Translations under genes and position numbers: made by a program
Shown here: positions 8,453 through 16,939 of the stretch, one piece after another
Numbering within the stretch: position 1 is the first letter of the stretch
How the letters are laid out: the number at the start of each line of letters is the position of its first letter
The notes under the pieces: generated by a model
Seen by the model: the letters and a program-made list of their open reading frames with translations, nothing else
The model's database searches: none
Told to the model about the DNA's origin: nothing
From: an uncultured Barnesiella sp.
Lineage (GTDB): Bacteria > Bacteroidota > Bacteroidia > Bacteroidales > Barnesiellaceae
Assembly (NCBI GenBank): GCA_944320015.1
Contig: CALUFO010000003.1
Coordinates: 62,001-126,000, forward strand
Direction of reading: 5' to 3'
Length of the DNA stretch: 64,000 nt

Positions 8453-8542
8453 TTATTTCTTCTTATGTCTGTTCTTTCTCAGTCTTTTTTTACGTTTGTG
8501 AGTAGCCATCTTGTGGCCTTTTCTTTTCTTTCCACTCGGCAT
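8453..8542 (-). CDS. 29-residue basic protein, AURKAIP1/COX24 (mS38-like) domain
   Basis: A tiny frame read directly from the minus strand: it starts MPSGKKRKGHKMATHKRKK, continues RLRKNRHKKK and ends in TAA at 8453. More than half the residues are Lys, Arg or His. It matches the short AURKAIP1/COX24-type proteins conserved in Bacteroidetes, related to the C-terminal segment of the mitochondrial ribosomal protein mS38, so a ribosome-bound role is likely but inferred. It starts 45 nt after the HU stop, so the two are probably co-transcribed. Confidence 0.85.
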   Translation of the reverse strand: MPSGKKRKGHKMATHKRKKRLRKNRHKKK

Positions 8543-8587
8543 AACGGTATGGTTTTATAGATTAATATTTATGATTGTATCCTGTTC

Positions 8588-8860
8588 TTATTTCACTTCG
8601 CTCATGAAAGTTTTGGCCGGCTTGAATGCGGGGATATTATGAGCGGGGATAATAATCGTCGTATTTTTGGAAATATTGCGAGCCGTTTTTTGCGCTCTTT
8701 TCTTCACGATGAAACTTCCGAATCCTCTCAGATACACGTTTTCACCTTTTGCCAAAGAACCTTTCACGGTCTCCATAAATTTTTCAACGGTTTCAAGAAC
8801 AACAGCTTTTTCGATTCCTGTGTTTTTAGAAATTTCGTTTACAATGTCAGCCTTTGTCAT
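8588..8860 (-). CDS. HU-family DNA-binding protein
   Basis: A 90-residue nucleoid protein. The start MTKADIVNEISKNTG, the core 'NVYLRGFGSFIVKKR' and the DNA-wrapping arm 'ARNISKNTTIIIPAHNIPAFKPAK' are the complete HU/IHF layout; the proline at the arm tip is present (IPAHNIPAF). It would bend and compact DNA as a dimer. It heads the minus-strand run HU / COX24-like / rng. Confidence 0.95.
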   Translation of the reverse strand: MTKADIVNEISKNTGIEKAVVLETVEKFMETVKGSLAKGENVYLRGFGSFIVKKRAQKTARNISKNTTIIIPAHNIPAFKPAKTFMSEVK

Positions 8861-9242
8861 TTTTGTATAAATTATTAATGATTTACTAATATATTGTTTT
8901 TAATTTTTTGGACTGCAAATATATAGCTTTTTGGCCATCTAAAAAAGCAAAAGCCGTTTTTTTTCGCAAATAAAAACAACCCTCGTGAGTTGCCCCTATT
9001 TGCGACGTGCAAATATCGCATTTATTTTTCTATTTTCGCTCCTCTTGCCTTCATTTATTCGCCCGGCTCACCCCCTTTTCCCCAGCCGGGGCGTCGCCAC
9101 ACGGCAGCGCGCCTCATTTTTTCTCGCATCGAAAGCGCCATTAAATCAACTAAATAAAATTAAAAATAAGTTCCGTGGCCAATATTCCTATACCATTCCA
9201 AATTTATTTCGTATATTCGACCGATAATTTTTTAATTCACAC
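8861..9242. other. 382-bp intergenic region between divergent HU and CNNM-type genes
   Basis: The HU side holds a -7 box on the minus strand (TATATTTG, 8916-8923). The other side holds TATATTCG (9212-9219), a weak -7 box for the gene at 9243. The middle is AT-rich with a pyrimidine-rich stretch and a small TTTGC/GCAAA inverted repeat near 9000. No convincing gene or structured RNA was seen. Confidence 0.5.
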
Positions 9243-10523
9243 ATGGAAATTTTTATTATAGTACTTCTTATTCTTTGTAACGGAGTACTCTCTATGTCCG
9301 AAATCGCATTGGTTTCGGCACGAAAAGTCAAACTCGAGAACAGTGCAAAAAAAGGAAGCAAAGCCGCGCAGTCGGCGCTAAAACTATCACAAGACCCCGA
9401 CCGTTTTCTTTCCACGGTTCAAATAGGAATCACGCTCATCGGTATCCTCACCGGTTTGTATTCGGGCGACGCCTTAGCCCAAGACTTGGCCGGCGTGCTG
9501 GCTCAAAGTGCGGCGTTGGCACCTTATGCCTTAGGCATATCCAAAGCGATTATCGTTATCATCGTCACCTACCTCACGCTCATTATCGGTGAATTGGTGC
9601 CCAAGCGCATAGGCATGATAGCCTCGGAACGGGTGGCCAAAATCGTATCGCGCCCCATGTCGTGGCTCTCGTATATCGCCGCGCCTTTCGTATGGATTCT
9701 CACCAAAAGCACCGCCGGGGTATGCGGCTTCTTGGGACTCTCGTCGCAAAAAGAAGGCATCACCGAAGACGAAATCAAAGCCATCGTCCGTGAAGGAACC
9801 GAGGATGGTTGTGTGCAAGAGGTCGAACAGGACATTGTCGAGCGGGTTTTCAACTTGGGCGACCGCAATATCTCGTCGATTATGACCCATCGCAGCGACA
9901 TGGTTTGCCTCGACATACAAGACGACAACGCCACCCTCAAATCGAAAATCATACGCGACCTGCACGCCGTATATCCCCTGTGCGAGGACAGCCTCGACGA
10001 CATCATCGGCATCGTGTACCTCAAAGACCTGTTTGCCAAGATCGACGATGAGAGCTTCAACATCAAAGATGTAGCCTCGGCACCCTACTTCCTGCCCGAA
10101 AATATGAGCGTCTATACCGCTATGGAACGCCTGCGCGACGGCAATCAACGATATGGGCTGGTCACCGATGAATTTGGAAGCATCGAAGGGATTGTGACCA
10201 TTAGCGACATTCTCAACGCATTGGTCGGCTCGACCTCTTCGGGGCCGTCGCCCGACATTGTCACACGCGAGGACGGCTCCTGCCTCATCGACGGGCAATG
10301 CTCGTTCTACGACTTCCTCGACCACTACGACATGACCGACCGCTACCAAGAATACAATTACAACACGCTGAGCGGGCTCATTCTCGAATTGCTCCAGCAC
10401 ATTCCCACTGAGGGCGAAAAAATCGACTGGCTCTGCTTCACATTCGAAATCGTCGATATGGACGGCGCCCGCATCGACAAAGTGCTGGTTCAAAAAAACG
10501 ACACGAATAACGAAACCCTGTAA
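9243..10523 (+). CDS. CNNM/CBS-domain transporter (hemolysin C/CorC family)
   Basis: A 426-residue inner-membrane protein. The N-terminal DUF21/CNNM domain (about residues 1-190) has four hydrophobic segments and the family 'LFLCNGVLSMSEIAL'-type opening. Two CBS domains follow ('NISSIMTHRSDMVCLDIQD ... VYPLCEDSLDDIIGIVYLKDLF' and 'GLVTDEFGSIEGIVTISDILNALVG'), then a C-terminal CorC/HlyC-type domain (about 345-420). Such proteins are linked to magnesium or cobalt efflux; the old name hemolysin is misleading. It starts at the ATG at 9243 and lies 12 nt before the acetyltransferase gene. Confidence 0.9.
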   Translation: MEIFIIVLLILCNGVLSMSEIALVSARKVKLENSAKKGSKAAQSALKLSQDPDRFLSTVQIGITLIGILTGLYSGDALAQDLAGVLAQSAALAPYALGISKAIIVIIVTYLTLIIGELVPKRIGMIASERVAKIVSRPMSWLSYIAAPFVWILTKSTAGVCGFLGLSSQKEGITEDEIKAIVREGTEDGCVQEVEQDIVERVFNLGDRNISSIMTHRSDMVCLDIQDDNATLKSKIIRDLHAVYPLCEDSLDDIIGIVYLKDLFAKIDDESFNIKDVASAPYFLPENMSVYTAMERLRDGNQRYGLVTDEFGSIEGIVTISDILNALVGSTSSGPSPDIVTREDGSCLIDGQCSFYDFLDHYDMTDRYQEYNYNTLSGLILELLQHIPTEGEKIDWLCFTFEIVDMDGARIDKVLVQKNDTNNETL

Positions 10524-10535
10524 CATCGGCTTTCG

Positions 10536-11162
10536 ATGACAAAGACCAAACTGGATATCGAATCTTGGAACCGGAAGGAGCACTTCCGGTTCTTTTCATC
10601 TCTTGACGACCCCTTCTTCGGGATAACCACCAACGTCGACTTCACGGACATATACCACGAAGCCCAGCGCGACGCGCAATCGTTCTTCCTCTATTCGCTT
10701 CACCATATATTGACAAAAGTCAATGAAATAGACGAATTTAAATTAAGAGTCGAAGGAGGAGACTCGGTCGTGAGATACGACACCATACATGTATCCCCGA
10801 CGATAGGACGAGAAGACGGGACTTTCGGATTCGGCTTTTTTGAATATCTCCCCAACCGCGACGAGTTCATCACACAAGCTACTCACGAAATAGCGAGGGT
10901 AAAAAACAGTGCGGGGCTATCCTTTTCGGAGGATACCGGAAGGGACGATGTAATCCGATATTCATCTATACCGTGGTTCGCTTTCACCGAGATGAAACAT
11001 GCCGGCTCTTTCAAAAACGGTGATTCGGTACCTCGCATATCGACAGGAAAACTCATCGACACAAACGGGAAAATGCTTCTGCCCATATCGATTTGCGCCC
11101 ACCACGGGCTCATGGACGGGAGGCATGTCGCCCGGTTCTTACACAAACTGTCCGAGCCATAG
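10536..11162 (+). CDS. CatA-like O-acetyltransferase
   Basis: A 208-residue protein of the chloramphenicol acetyltransferase fold. The catalytic motif HHxxxDG is present as HHGLMDG near residues 188-194, and the family block 'WFAFTEMKHAG' occurs in the middle. CatA-like proteins lacking proof of drug acetylation are common in Bacteroidetes, so resistance should not be assumed. The short gap (12 nt) to the CNNM gene suggests a shared transcript. Confidence 0.85.
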   Translation: MTKTKLDIESWNRKEHFRFFSSLDDPFFGITTNVDFTDIYHEAQRDAQSFFLYSLHHILTKVNEIDEFKLRVEGGDSVVRYDTIHVSPTIGREDGTFGFGFFEYLPNRDEFITQATHEIARVKNSAGLSFSEDTGRDDVIRYSSIPWFAFTEMKHAGSFKNGDSVPRISTGKLIDTNGKMLLPISICAHHGLMDGRHVARFLHKLSEP

Positions 11163-11265
11163 ACGTCGGCCAGTCCTTATCAACTGCCACCCCGGCAAAC
11201 GCTTTGCCCGATAGACAGCCCCGGGACGAACACAACCAGATAACAGCGAGATAAGCGCCCATAAA

Positions 11266-11296
11266 TTTGTTTTTAGCCCCGTTTGTACTATCTTTG
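11266..11296 (+). promoter_or_regulatory. Promoter of the queuosine pair
   Basis: TTTG (11266-11269), exactly 19 nt, then TATCTTTG (11289-11296): a full match to the Bacteroidetes promoter. Transcription should begin near 11303, giving a leader of about 66 nt before the ATG at 11369. Confidence 0.75.
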
Positions 11297-11318
11297 CACC
11301 CCGATAATTAAAACAAGA

Positions 11319-11364
11319 GAGGACAAATATCCTCCGTGTGCTTGAACACCACGTTAAAAACAAG
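11319..11364 (+). promoter_or_regulatory. Possible preQ1-I riboswitch
   Basis: The leader of the queuosine transporter gene folds into GAGGA-CAAATA-TCCTC (11319-11334), directly followed by CGTG (11335-11338), an 11-nt loop, and CACG (11350-11353). The A-rich tail TTAAAAACAAG ends in CAAG (11361-11364), which can pair with CTTG in the loop (11341-11344). A short stem, a loop with ACAC before the closing strand, an A-rich tail and a pseudoknot are the layout of class I preQ1 riboswitches. The tail ends 4 nt before the ATG, so ligand would hide the start. The genes downstream handle queuosine precursors, which supports the call. It is not a strict consensus match. Confidence 0.5.
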
Positions 11365-11368
11365 AATT

Positions 11369-12052
11369 ATGAACCGTACTTTTTCACTGCCCTTCTTAAC
11401 GTTGGGCGTTATCTTCTGTGTCTGCCTCATCTGCTCGAACCTGCTCGAGGTAAAAATGATTTCGTTAGGAGGCGTCACCGCGACCGCAGGTCTCATCGTC
11501 TTTCCCATCTCCTACATCATCAACGATTGTATCGCCGAAGTGTGGGGATACCGCAAAGCCCGATTTATCATTTGGCTCGGGTTCTTGATGAACCTCATGG
11601 CCGTCGTCTTCATTCAACTGGCCATCATTTTGCCGTCGGCCTCGTTTTGGGACGGGCAAACCGCCTTTGAAACCATATTCTCCTCAACCCCGCGCATCCT
11701 GCTGGCCAGCTTCATCGCCTTCTTCGTAGGCTCCTTCCTCAACGCCTATGTCATGAGCAAAATGAAAATTTCGAGCAACGGCAAGCACTTTTCGTTGCGA
11801 GCCATCGCCTCGACCGTGGTGGGCGAAAGCGCCGACTCCCTCCTCTTCTTTCCCATCGCCTTCGCCGGAGTCGTACCCCTCGACGAGCTGATTATCCTCA
11901 TCGTCACGCAAGCCGGCCTCAAAACCGCATACGAAATCGTGATACTCCCGGTCACCATAAGAGTAGTCCGTTTCGTAAAGAAAATCGACGGCAGCGACGT
12001 CTACGACCGACAGGTATCCTACAACATTTTCAAAATAAAAGAACTGCAATAA
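11369..12052 (+). CDS. Queuosine precursor transporter (YhhQ / VUT family)
   Basis: A 227-residue inner-membrane protein of the DUF165/YhhQ family, which imports queuosine precursors (preQ0 or preQ1 in characterised members). About six hydrophobic segments are seen; family hallmarks include 'NLLEVKMISLGG', 'FPISYIINDCIAEVWGYRKAR' and 'ESADSLLFFPIAF'. The start at 11369 is preferred over an in-frame ATG at 11336, because the earlier codon lies within the leader hairpin. queF follows after 9 nt, forming a salvage pair. Confidence 0.9.
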   Translation: MNRTFSLPFLTLGVIFCVCLICSNLLEVKMISLGGVTATAGLIVFPISYIINDCIAEVWGYRKARFIIWLGFLMNLMAVVFIQLAIILPSASFWDGQTAFETIFSSTPRILLASFIAFFVGSFLNAYVMSKMKISSNGKHFSLRAIASTVVGESADSLLFFPIAFAGVVPLDELIILIVTQAGLKTAYEIVILPVTIRVVRFVKKIDGSDVYDRQVSYNIFKIKELQ

Positions 12053-12061
12053 TCAAACCTC

Positions 12062-12517
12062 ATGGAATCGAAAGACCCTCAATTAACACTGTTGGGGCAT
12101 AAGACCACATACAAACAGGACTATGCCCCCGAAGTCTTGGAAACGTTTGCCAACAAACACCCCGAGAACGACTACTGGGTGCGGTTCAACTGCCCCGAGT
12201 TCACCAGTCTCTGCCCCATTACCGGGCAACCCGACTTCGCCACCATACAAATCGACTACATTCCCGCCGAACGCATGGTCGAGAGCAAAAGCCTAAAACT
12301 ATATCTGTTCAGTTTCCGCAACCACGGAGCCTTTCACGAAGATTGCGTCAACATCATCATGAAAGACCTCGTAAACCTCATGGCTCCCAAATATATCGAA
12401 GTCACCGGATTCTTCACGCCCCGTGGCGGTATCAGCATCTACCCCTATTGCAACTATGGCCGCCCCGGTACCGAGTATGAACAAATGGCCAAGCAGCGGC
12501 TACAAAATCATCGCTAA
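12062..12517 (+). CDS. queF: NADPH-dependent preQ0 reductase QueF
   Basis: A 151-residue short-form (type I) QueF, which reduces the nitrile of 7-cyano-7-deazaguanine to preQ1. The catalytic cysteine is in '[14 protein letters not shown]' and the QueF motif is [13 protein letters not shown]. The NADPH/T-fold residues 'GAFHEDCVN' follow. It is 9 nt downstream of the transporter, so import and reduction of the precursor are encoded together; other queuosine genes are not in the window. Confidence 0.95.
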   Translation: MESKDPQLTLLGHKTTYKQDYAPEVLETFANKHPENDYWVRFNCPEFTSLCPITGQPDFATIQIDYIPAERMVESKSLKLYLFSFRNHGAFHEDCVNIIMKDLVNLMAPKYIEVTGFFTPRGGISIYPYCNYGRPGTEYEQMAKQRLQNHR

Positions 12518-12686
12518 TCCCTCTCCCCCAAGGTTTACTTTAGGCCACAAGCAGAGAGGAAATTTAAAAGAAAGGTAAGGCGAGAACTATTTAAACTCCT
12601 CCTCTGTGTTTACCACAACCGACAAATAGATACATTTAAACTTCTCCTCTTGTTTCCTGCAATCGACAAGAGGGCACATTTAAACT

Positions 12687-12723
12687 CTCCCTCTGTGTTC
12701 CCCGTAGGGGAATATAGGGGGAG
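12687..12723 (+). repeat. REP-like palindrome, inner stem TTCCCC/GGGGAA
   Basis: CTCCCTCTGTG (outer arm) and TATAGGGGGAG enclose the inner stem TTCCCC-GTA-GGGGAA. Outer arms pair through G·U where CTGTG faces TATAG. It belongs to the same family as the copies near 27 kb. Confidence 0.75.
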
Positions 12724-12750
12724 TGCCGTAGGCGAGGGGGTTTTAAACTC

Positions 12751-12782
12751 CTCCCCTGTGTTGCGCCAGCAATATAGGGGAG
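12751..12782 (+). repeat. REP-like palindrome, inner stem TTGC/GCAA
   Basis: CTCCCCTGTGTTGC-GCCA-GCAATATAGGGGAG, a 14-bp hairpin counting G·U pairs. It is followed at once by the hairpin CCTCGGGAC-GTGT-GTCCCGAGG (12786-12807), an association also seen, in weaker form, in the tandem copies near 27 kb. Confidence 0.75.
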
Positions 12783-12821
12783 AAACCTCGGGACGTGTGT
12801 CCCGAGGAGAAGGGTTGAGGG

Positions 12822-13025
12822 AAATAACGGCAAACGTGTCCAGCAGGGAAAACCGCCTTTATCGGGCCGGGAGGGCGCCTGCCGGCGGAGGAACCCGGGC
12901 GAGGACTGTCTGAGCGAAGCGAGTTCCGCAGCCCCCGACGACGGCAGCGGCGACCGAGCGAGCAAGCCCGATAACAGCGGCGGCGCTTCTTGGTTCGTTC
13001 TTCTCGCTGTTGAGAAGAATGAACA
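12822..13025. repeat. 204-bp dispersed repeat, copy 1
   Basis: This segment, from AAATAACGG to GAGAAGAATGAACA, is nearly identical to 27821-28024 on the same strand with no length change that I can see and only scattered substitutions. It is GC-rich and contains no sensible frame. In both places it follows a palindrome of the CTGTGTT/AATATAG family. Confidence 0.8.
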
Positions 13026-13358
13026 TACAATCCCTCCGAGGAGAGGGGTTAAAGAACTCAGAGGAAGAGTTTAAATCTATCCCTTGTATTTACAGCAAAC
13101 GCAGGGGTGAAGAGCTTGAAATCCGGCCTATGGGAGAAAGCGATATAGAAAAATGACGAAGAGAGGCGACCAAGGGGAAAAGCTGTCTGAGCCGCTCGGC
13201 TCGGCTTTTTCGCCCGAATCAATTGTGTATGCGAGCTCCGATATCTGGTGCGCCCGGCGAGTTCTTTTCCCCCGACTCTCGAAGGCTATTTTTCCGCTTT
13301 CGTACATCAGCCGGGAACTTCCTTTTCCTTCCCTTTTTTCTTTTGCGGCAAAAGAAAA

Positions 13359-13374
13359 GGGGATTTTAATCCCC
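13359..13374 (-). terminator. Rho-independent terminator of the radical SAM gene
   Basis: On the minus strand GGGGATTAAAATCCCC is followed by TTTTCTTTT, four bases after the stop of the radical SAM gene. Confidence 0.75.
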
Positions 13375-13378
13375 GCCG

Positions 13379-14317
13379 TCACGGCAAGGATGCCAACAAG
13401 CGGCCTTGCCATGTATCGCGCGCAGCCATTCGCTTCAACAGACGCGCCGTAAATTCATGATTTTTCAATCCCCACCGGGGAGCGATTAACAATTCGGCCG
13501 GCGATTGCGAGACAAACCGCTCGATAGCGATACGAGGAGATAGCCGTTCGGCGAAGTCGATAGCCAAATCGATATATTCGTCCACATCATACAAGTGGAA
13601 CCGCTGCGGCTGCTCGTCATACTCTTTTGCCATGCGTGTGCCCCGAATCAATTGCAACTGGTGCAGTTTGAGCGTATCGAGCGGCAGGTGCGACAACTTA
13701 TCGGCATGCGAAAGTATCATCTCCCTACTTTCGCCCGGCAATCCCAATATCATGTGCGCACCCACGGCAATACCGGCCTCGGCCGTACGGCAAATCGCAT
13801 CGACCGACGCGGCGAAGTCGTGACCCCGATTGATGCGCCGCAGCGTCTCGTCGTTGGCACTCTCCACCCCATACTCCACCAACACGAATGTTTGCCGGGC
13901 AAGGCCGCTCAAATAGCTTAGCAAATCATCGGGCATGCAGTCGGGACGCGTGCCCACGATAAGCCCCACGACCCCACGATGCGACAAAGCCTCTTCGTAT
14001 TTCCGTTTCAGATCTGGCAACGCCCCATAAGTATTGGTATACGCTTGGAAATAAGCCAAATAACGCATTCCCGGATATTTGCGGGCAAAAAAGTCCACCC
14101 CCTCGTCCAGCTGCCGGGAAATACTCTTGCCCGTGTGGCAATAATCGGGACTGAACGTTTGATTATTGCAATAGGTGCAGCCGCCCACCCCGACGCTACC
14201 GTCCCGGTTGGGACAGGTAAAGCCGGCATGCAAAGAGATTTTCTGGACTTTACAATCGAAGTGGAGGCTCAAAAAATCGGAAAAATCGCGGTACCGTTTC
14301 TTTTCCATAACGGTCAA
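13379..14317 (-). CDS. TIGR01212-family radical SAM protein (YhcC-like)
   Basis: A 312-residue radical SAM enzyme of the YhcC/TIGR01212 family. The cluster cysteines are Cys35, Cys47 and Cys50 in 'CPNRDGSVGVGGCTYC', the unusual wide spacing that marks this family. Further conserved blocks are 'YFQAYTNTYG', 'GTRPDCMPDD' and 'VEYGVESANDETLRRINRGH'. The reaction is not established. Its ATG overlaps the stop of the M20 peptidase gene by four bases (14314-14317), so it is the third gene of the aroC / M20 / radical SAM operon. Confidence 0.9.
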   Translation of the reverse strand: MTVMEKKRYRDFSDFLSLHFDCKVQKISLHAGFTCPNRDGSVGVGGCTYCNNQTFSPDYCHTGKSISRQLDEGVDFFARKYPGMRYLAYFQAYTNTYGALPDLKRKYEEALSHRGVVGLIVGTRPDCMPDDLLSYLSGLARQTFVLVEYGVESANDETLRRINRGHDFAASVDAICRTAEAGIAVGAHMILGLPGESREMILSHADKLSHLPLDTLKLHQLQLIRGTRMAKEYDEQPQRFHLYDVDEYIDLAIDFAERLSPRIAIERFVSQSPAELLIAPRWGLKNHEFTARLLKRMAARDTWQGRLLASLP

Positions 14318-15672
14318 TGGCCGAACCGATTATAAAATTCGACCACGGCGACAATTCCTTTTTCATACATATCCATCGGGAAATTCTCGTTCGGCGAATG
14401 GGTCGCATCCGATTCCAACCCAAATCCCATCAGCACCGACTTCACGCCCAAAACCTTCTCAAACGTGGCGATAATAGGGATACTGCCACCCCGGCGCACC
14501 GCCAACGGCTTCTTCCCGAAAGCCAGCGTGTAACCCTGCTCGGCCGCCTTATAGGCCGGCAAATCGATCGGGCACACATAACTCTCGCCGCCGTGCATAG
14601 GAGTCACTTTCACCTTCACGCTGCGAGGTGCGACCGAACGGATATAATCGATAAACATCTGTGACACCTTCTCGTGATTCTGATGAGGCACCAACCGGCA
14701 GGAGACTTTGGCATAGGCCTTCGACGGCAATACGGTTTTCGCCCCTTCGCCCGTATATCCGCCCCAAATCCCGCAAATATCGAATGTGGGCCGGATAGCC
14801 GTGCGCTCCAGCGGCGAGAAGCCCGTTTCGCCCGCAAGCATCTCGACATCGATAGCCTGCTTGTAGCGCTCCTCGTCATAGGGCACGGCGGCCAACATGG
14901 CTCGCTCTTCGGCCGAGACATTCTCCACCTCGTCGTAGAAATGCGGTATCGTTATGCGGCCATTCCCGTCGACCACGCCGGCCAACATTTTGCACAGTTC
15001 GTTAATGGGATTGGCGACAGTTCCGCCAAAAATGCCCGAGTGCAAATCGCGGTTTGGCCCTGTCACTTCGATTTCCCAATAGGCCAATCCACGCAAGCCG
15101 GTAGTAATCGACGGCGTGTCCATGCCCACCATGCTGGTATCGGAGACCAATATCACGTCGCACCGCAGCAAATCGAGGTGCGTTTTGCAAAACTCCTCCA
15201 CGCCGGGAGAACCTATTTCCTCCCCGCCTTCGATCAAAAACTTCACATTACAGCGCAGCAACCCCTCCTTGACGGCGATTTCAAACGCCTTCAACTGGAT
15301 AAATCCCTGACCCTTATCGTCGTCGGCTCCACGCCCCCACAGGCGGCCATCTTTGATAGTCGGTTCAAACGGTTCGGTGCGCCACAATTCGAGCGGCTCG
15401 ACCGGCATCACGTCATAATGGGCATACACCAATACCGTGGGCAACGACTCATCGACAATCTTCTCGGCAAAAACCACCGGCGAGGCCGAGGTCGGCATCA
15501 CCTCTGCCCGGTCGGCCCCGGCAGCCAAGAGCAACTCTTTCCACCGCCCGGCACAGCGCGACATATCTTCTTTATGCTCGGGCAAGGCACTGATAGAAGG
15601 GATTCGGAGCAACGAAAACAACTCTTCAAAAAAACGCTCTCGATGATCGGCAATATACTTTTTCGTATCCAT
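14314..15672 (-). CDS. M20-family dipeptidase
   Basis: A 452-residue M20 metallopeptidase that likely cleaves dipeptides in the cytoplasm. The zinc site is recognisable: 'VYAHYDVMPVEP' (His and Asp), 'DGRLWGRGADDDKGQ' (bridging Asp), 'IEGGEEIGSPG' (Glu-Glu) and a late His in 'ESDATHSPNENF'. A dimerisation insert lies in the middle. It follows aroC after 19 nt and overlaps the next gene. Substrate preference is not readable. Confidence 0.9.
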   Translation of the reverse strand: MDTKKYIADHRERFFEELFSLLRIPSISALPEHKEDMSRCAGRWKELLLAAGADRAEVMPTSASPVVFAEKIVDESLPTVLVYAHYDVMPVEPLELWRTEPFEPTIKDGRLWGRGADDDKGQGFIQLKAFEIAVKEGLLRCNVKFLIEGGEEIGSPGVEEFCKTHLDLLRCDVILVSDTSMVGMDTPSITTGLRGLAYWEIEVTGPNRDLHSGIFGGTVANPINELCKMLAGVVDGNGRITIPHFYDEVENVSAEERAMLAAVPYDEERYKQAIDVEMLAGETGFSPLERTAIRPTFDICGIWGGYTGEGAKTVLPSKAYAKVSCRLVPHQNHEKVSQMFIDYIRSVAPRSVKVKVTPMHGGESYVCPIDLPAYKAAEQGYTLAFGKKPLAVRRGGSIPIIATFEKVLGVKSVLMGFGLESDATHSPNENFPMDMYEKGIVAVVEFYNRFGH

Positions 15673-15691
15673 ATCTTTTTATGCTAAGTAT

Positions 15692-16771
15692 TTATAGGTA
15701 TAATTTATGACTTTGCGCCAACAAATAATAATCGAGTATCACCATAGCCGACATAGCTTCCACCACCGGTACGGCACGAGGCAACACACAAGGGTCGTGA
15801 CGCCCCTTGGCCTTCAACACGACCGGGTTTCCGCCCTTATCGACCGTCTCGATGTCGCGCAGCAATGTGGCCACCGGCTTGAACGCCACCCTGAAACAAA
15901 TATCCTCCCCGTTGGAAATACCGCCTTGGATTCCTCCCGAGTGGTTGGTTCGAGTCGCAATTTTCCCTTGGCGGTTCTCAAACACGTCGTTCATCTGCGA
16001 GCCACGGTACTTCACCCCCTCGAAGCCCATGCCATATTCAAAGCCCTTCACCGCATTGATGCTCAACATGGCGCTGCCCAATGCCGCATGCAGTTTGTCA
16101 AACACCGGCTCGCCCAACCCGGCGGGAACATGGCGAATAATCCCGGTAATGACACCGCCCACGGTATCGCCCTCCGATTTCACCTTGGCGATATACTCCT
16201 CCATTTGTCTTGCCATTTCGGCATCGGGACATCGCACCGCATTCTTCTCGATTTCGCCGAAATCATACCGTTTGTAATCATACGGCAGGGAGAGTTCGCC
16301 CACTTGCGAAGTATAGGCCCACACCTCTATGCCCAACTGCGCCAAGACGAGCTTGGCCAACGCCCCCGCCACACAGCGGGCTATCGTTTCACGAGCCGAG
16401 GAGCGTCCCCCGCCCCGATGATCCCGCACACCATATTTGCAGGTATAGGTATAATCGGCATGCGACGGACGGAAAACGTCTCGCAGATTATCATAATCCG
16501 ACGAATGTTGGTTCTCATTATAAACCACAAACCCGATAGGCGCACCGGTCGTCTTACCCTCAAAAATACCCGACAGGAACTCCACCCGGTCGCTCTCCTT
16601 GCGGGGTGTAACAATCGACGATTGCCCCGGGCGACGGCGGTTCAACTCCCGCTGTATATATTCCACATCCACGGCGATACCCGCCGGCATGCCGTCGACA
16701 ACCCCGCCGATAGCCTTCCCGTGAGACTCGCCAAACGAAGTGAGTGTAAAAAGATTTCCAAACGTATTCAT
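15692..16771 (-). CDS. aroC: Chorismate synthase
   Basis: A 359-residue chorismate synthase, the last step of the shikimate pathway, converting EPSP to chorismate with reduced FMN. The start [18 protein letters not shown], '[10 protein letters not shown]', the central '[23 protein letters not shown]'-like block ([14 protein letters not shown] seen) and '[16 protein letters not shown]' are all in place. It is first in the operon with the M20 peptidase and radical SAM gene; a minus-strand -7 box, TATCTTTG, lies at 16809-16816. Confidence 0.95.
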   Translation of the reverse strand: MNTFGNLFTLTSFGESHGKAIGGVVDGMPAGIAVDVEYIQRELNRRRPGQSSIVTPRKESDRVEFLSGIFEGKTTGAPIGFVVYNENQHSSDYDNLRDVFRPSHADYTYTCKYGVRDHRGGGRSSARETIARCVAGALAKLVLAQLGIEVWAYTSQVGELSLPYDYKRYDFGEIEKNAVRCPDAEMARQMEEYIAKVKSEGDTVGGVITGIIRHVPAGLGEPVFDKLHAALGSAMLSINAVKGFEYGMGFEGVKYRGSQMNDVFENRQGKIATRTNHSGGIQGGISNGEDICFRVAFKPVATLLRDIETVDKGGNPVVLKAKGRHDPCVLPRAVPVVEAMSAMVILDYYLLAQSHKLYL

Positions 16772-16903
16772 TCCGTCTACCTCCGCTGAATTAAACTTAT
16801 AGGTTACACAAAGATAAATATTTTTCTAAATTTCTACCGGGAGTAAACTATTTTCCTATTCATTTATTATAAATATTAGCAAATACCATATCGATTTTTT
16901 TCT

Positions 16904-16911
16904 TACTTTTG
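16904..16911 (+). promoter_or_regulatory. -7 promoter box of the OmpA-family gene
   Basis: TACTTTTG matches TAnnTTTG 28 nt before the ATG at 16940. The -33 region is AT-rich without a clear TTTG. Confidence 0.45.
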
Positions 16912-16939
16912 TAATGCGAACTTTTAAATACGAATCATT

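Larger units (their letters stand above)
12518..13358. other. Gene-free repeat block
   Basis: Between queF and the radical SAM gene there is no convincing gene. The block contains palindromic elements, half elements bracketed by TTTAAAC, a GC-rich segment repeated almost exactly at 27821-28024, and a pyrimidine-rich end with TTTTCTTTTG/CAAAAGAAAA at 13336-13358. Open frames in it are low-complexity products of the repeats. Confidence 0.7.

Noticed and set aside
8985-9227. An 80-codon frame between HU and the CNNM-type gene
   Set aside because: Low complexity with a pyrimidine-rich base pattern, overlapping the promoter of the next gene.
10536-11162. A chloramphenicol resistance gene
   Set aside because: The CatA-like fold and HHxxxDG motif are present, but this branch is chromosomal and widespread with no shown drug activity, and no mobile context exists.
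11336-11368. An upstream ATG for the queuosine transporter (MCLNTTLKTRI...)
   Set aside because: It lies inside the leader hairpin and adds polar residues that family members do not have; the ATG at 11369 fits the membrane protein start.
12518-13358. An insertion sequence or transposon in the repeat blocks
   Set aside because: No transposase frame and no terminal inverted repeats framing a gene; the palindromes are non-autonomous at best.
13128-13412. A 94-codon minus-strand frame after the radical SAM gene
   Set aside because: It crosses the terminator and stop of that gene and is composed of repeat-derived sequence.
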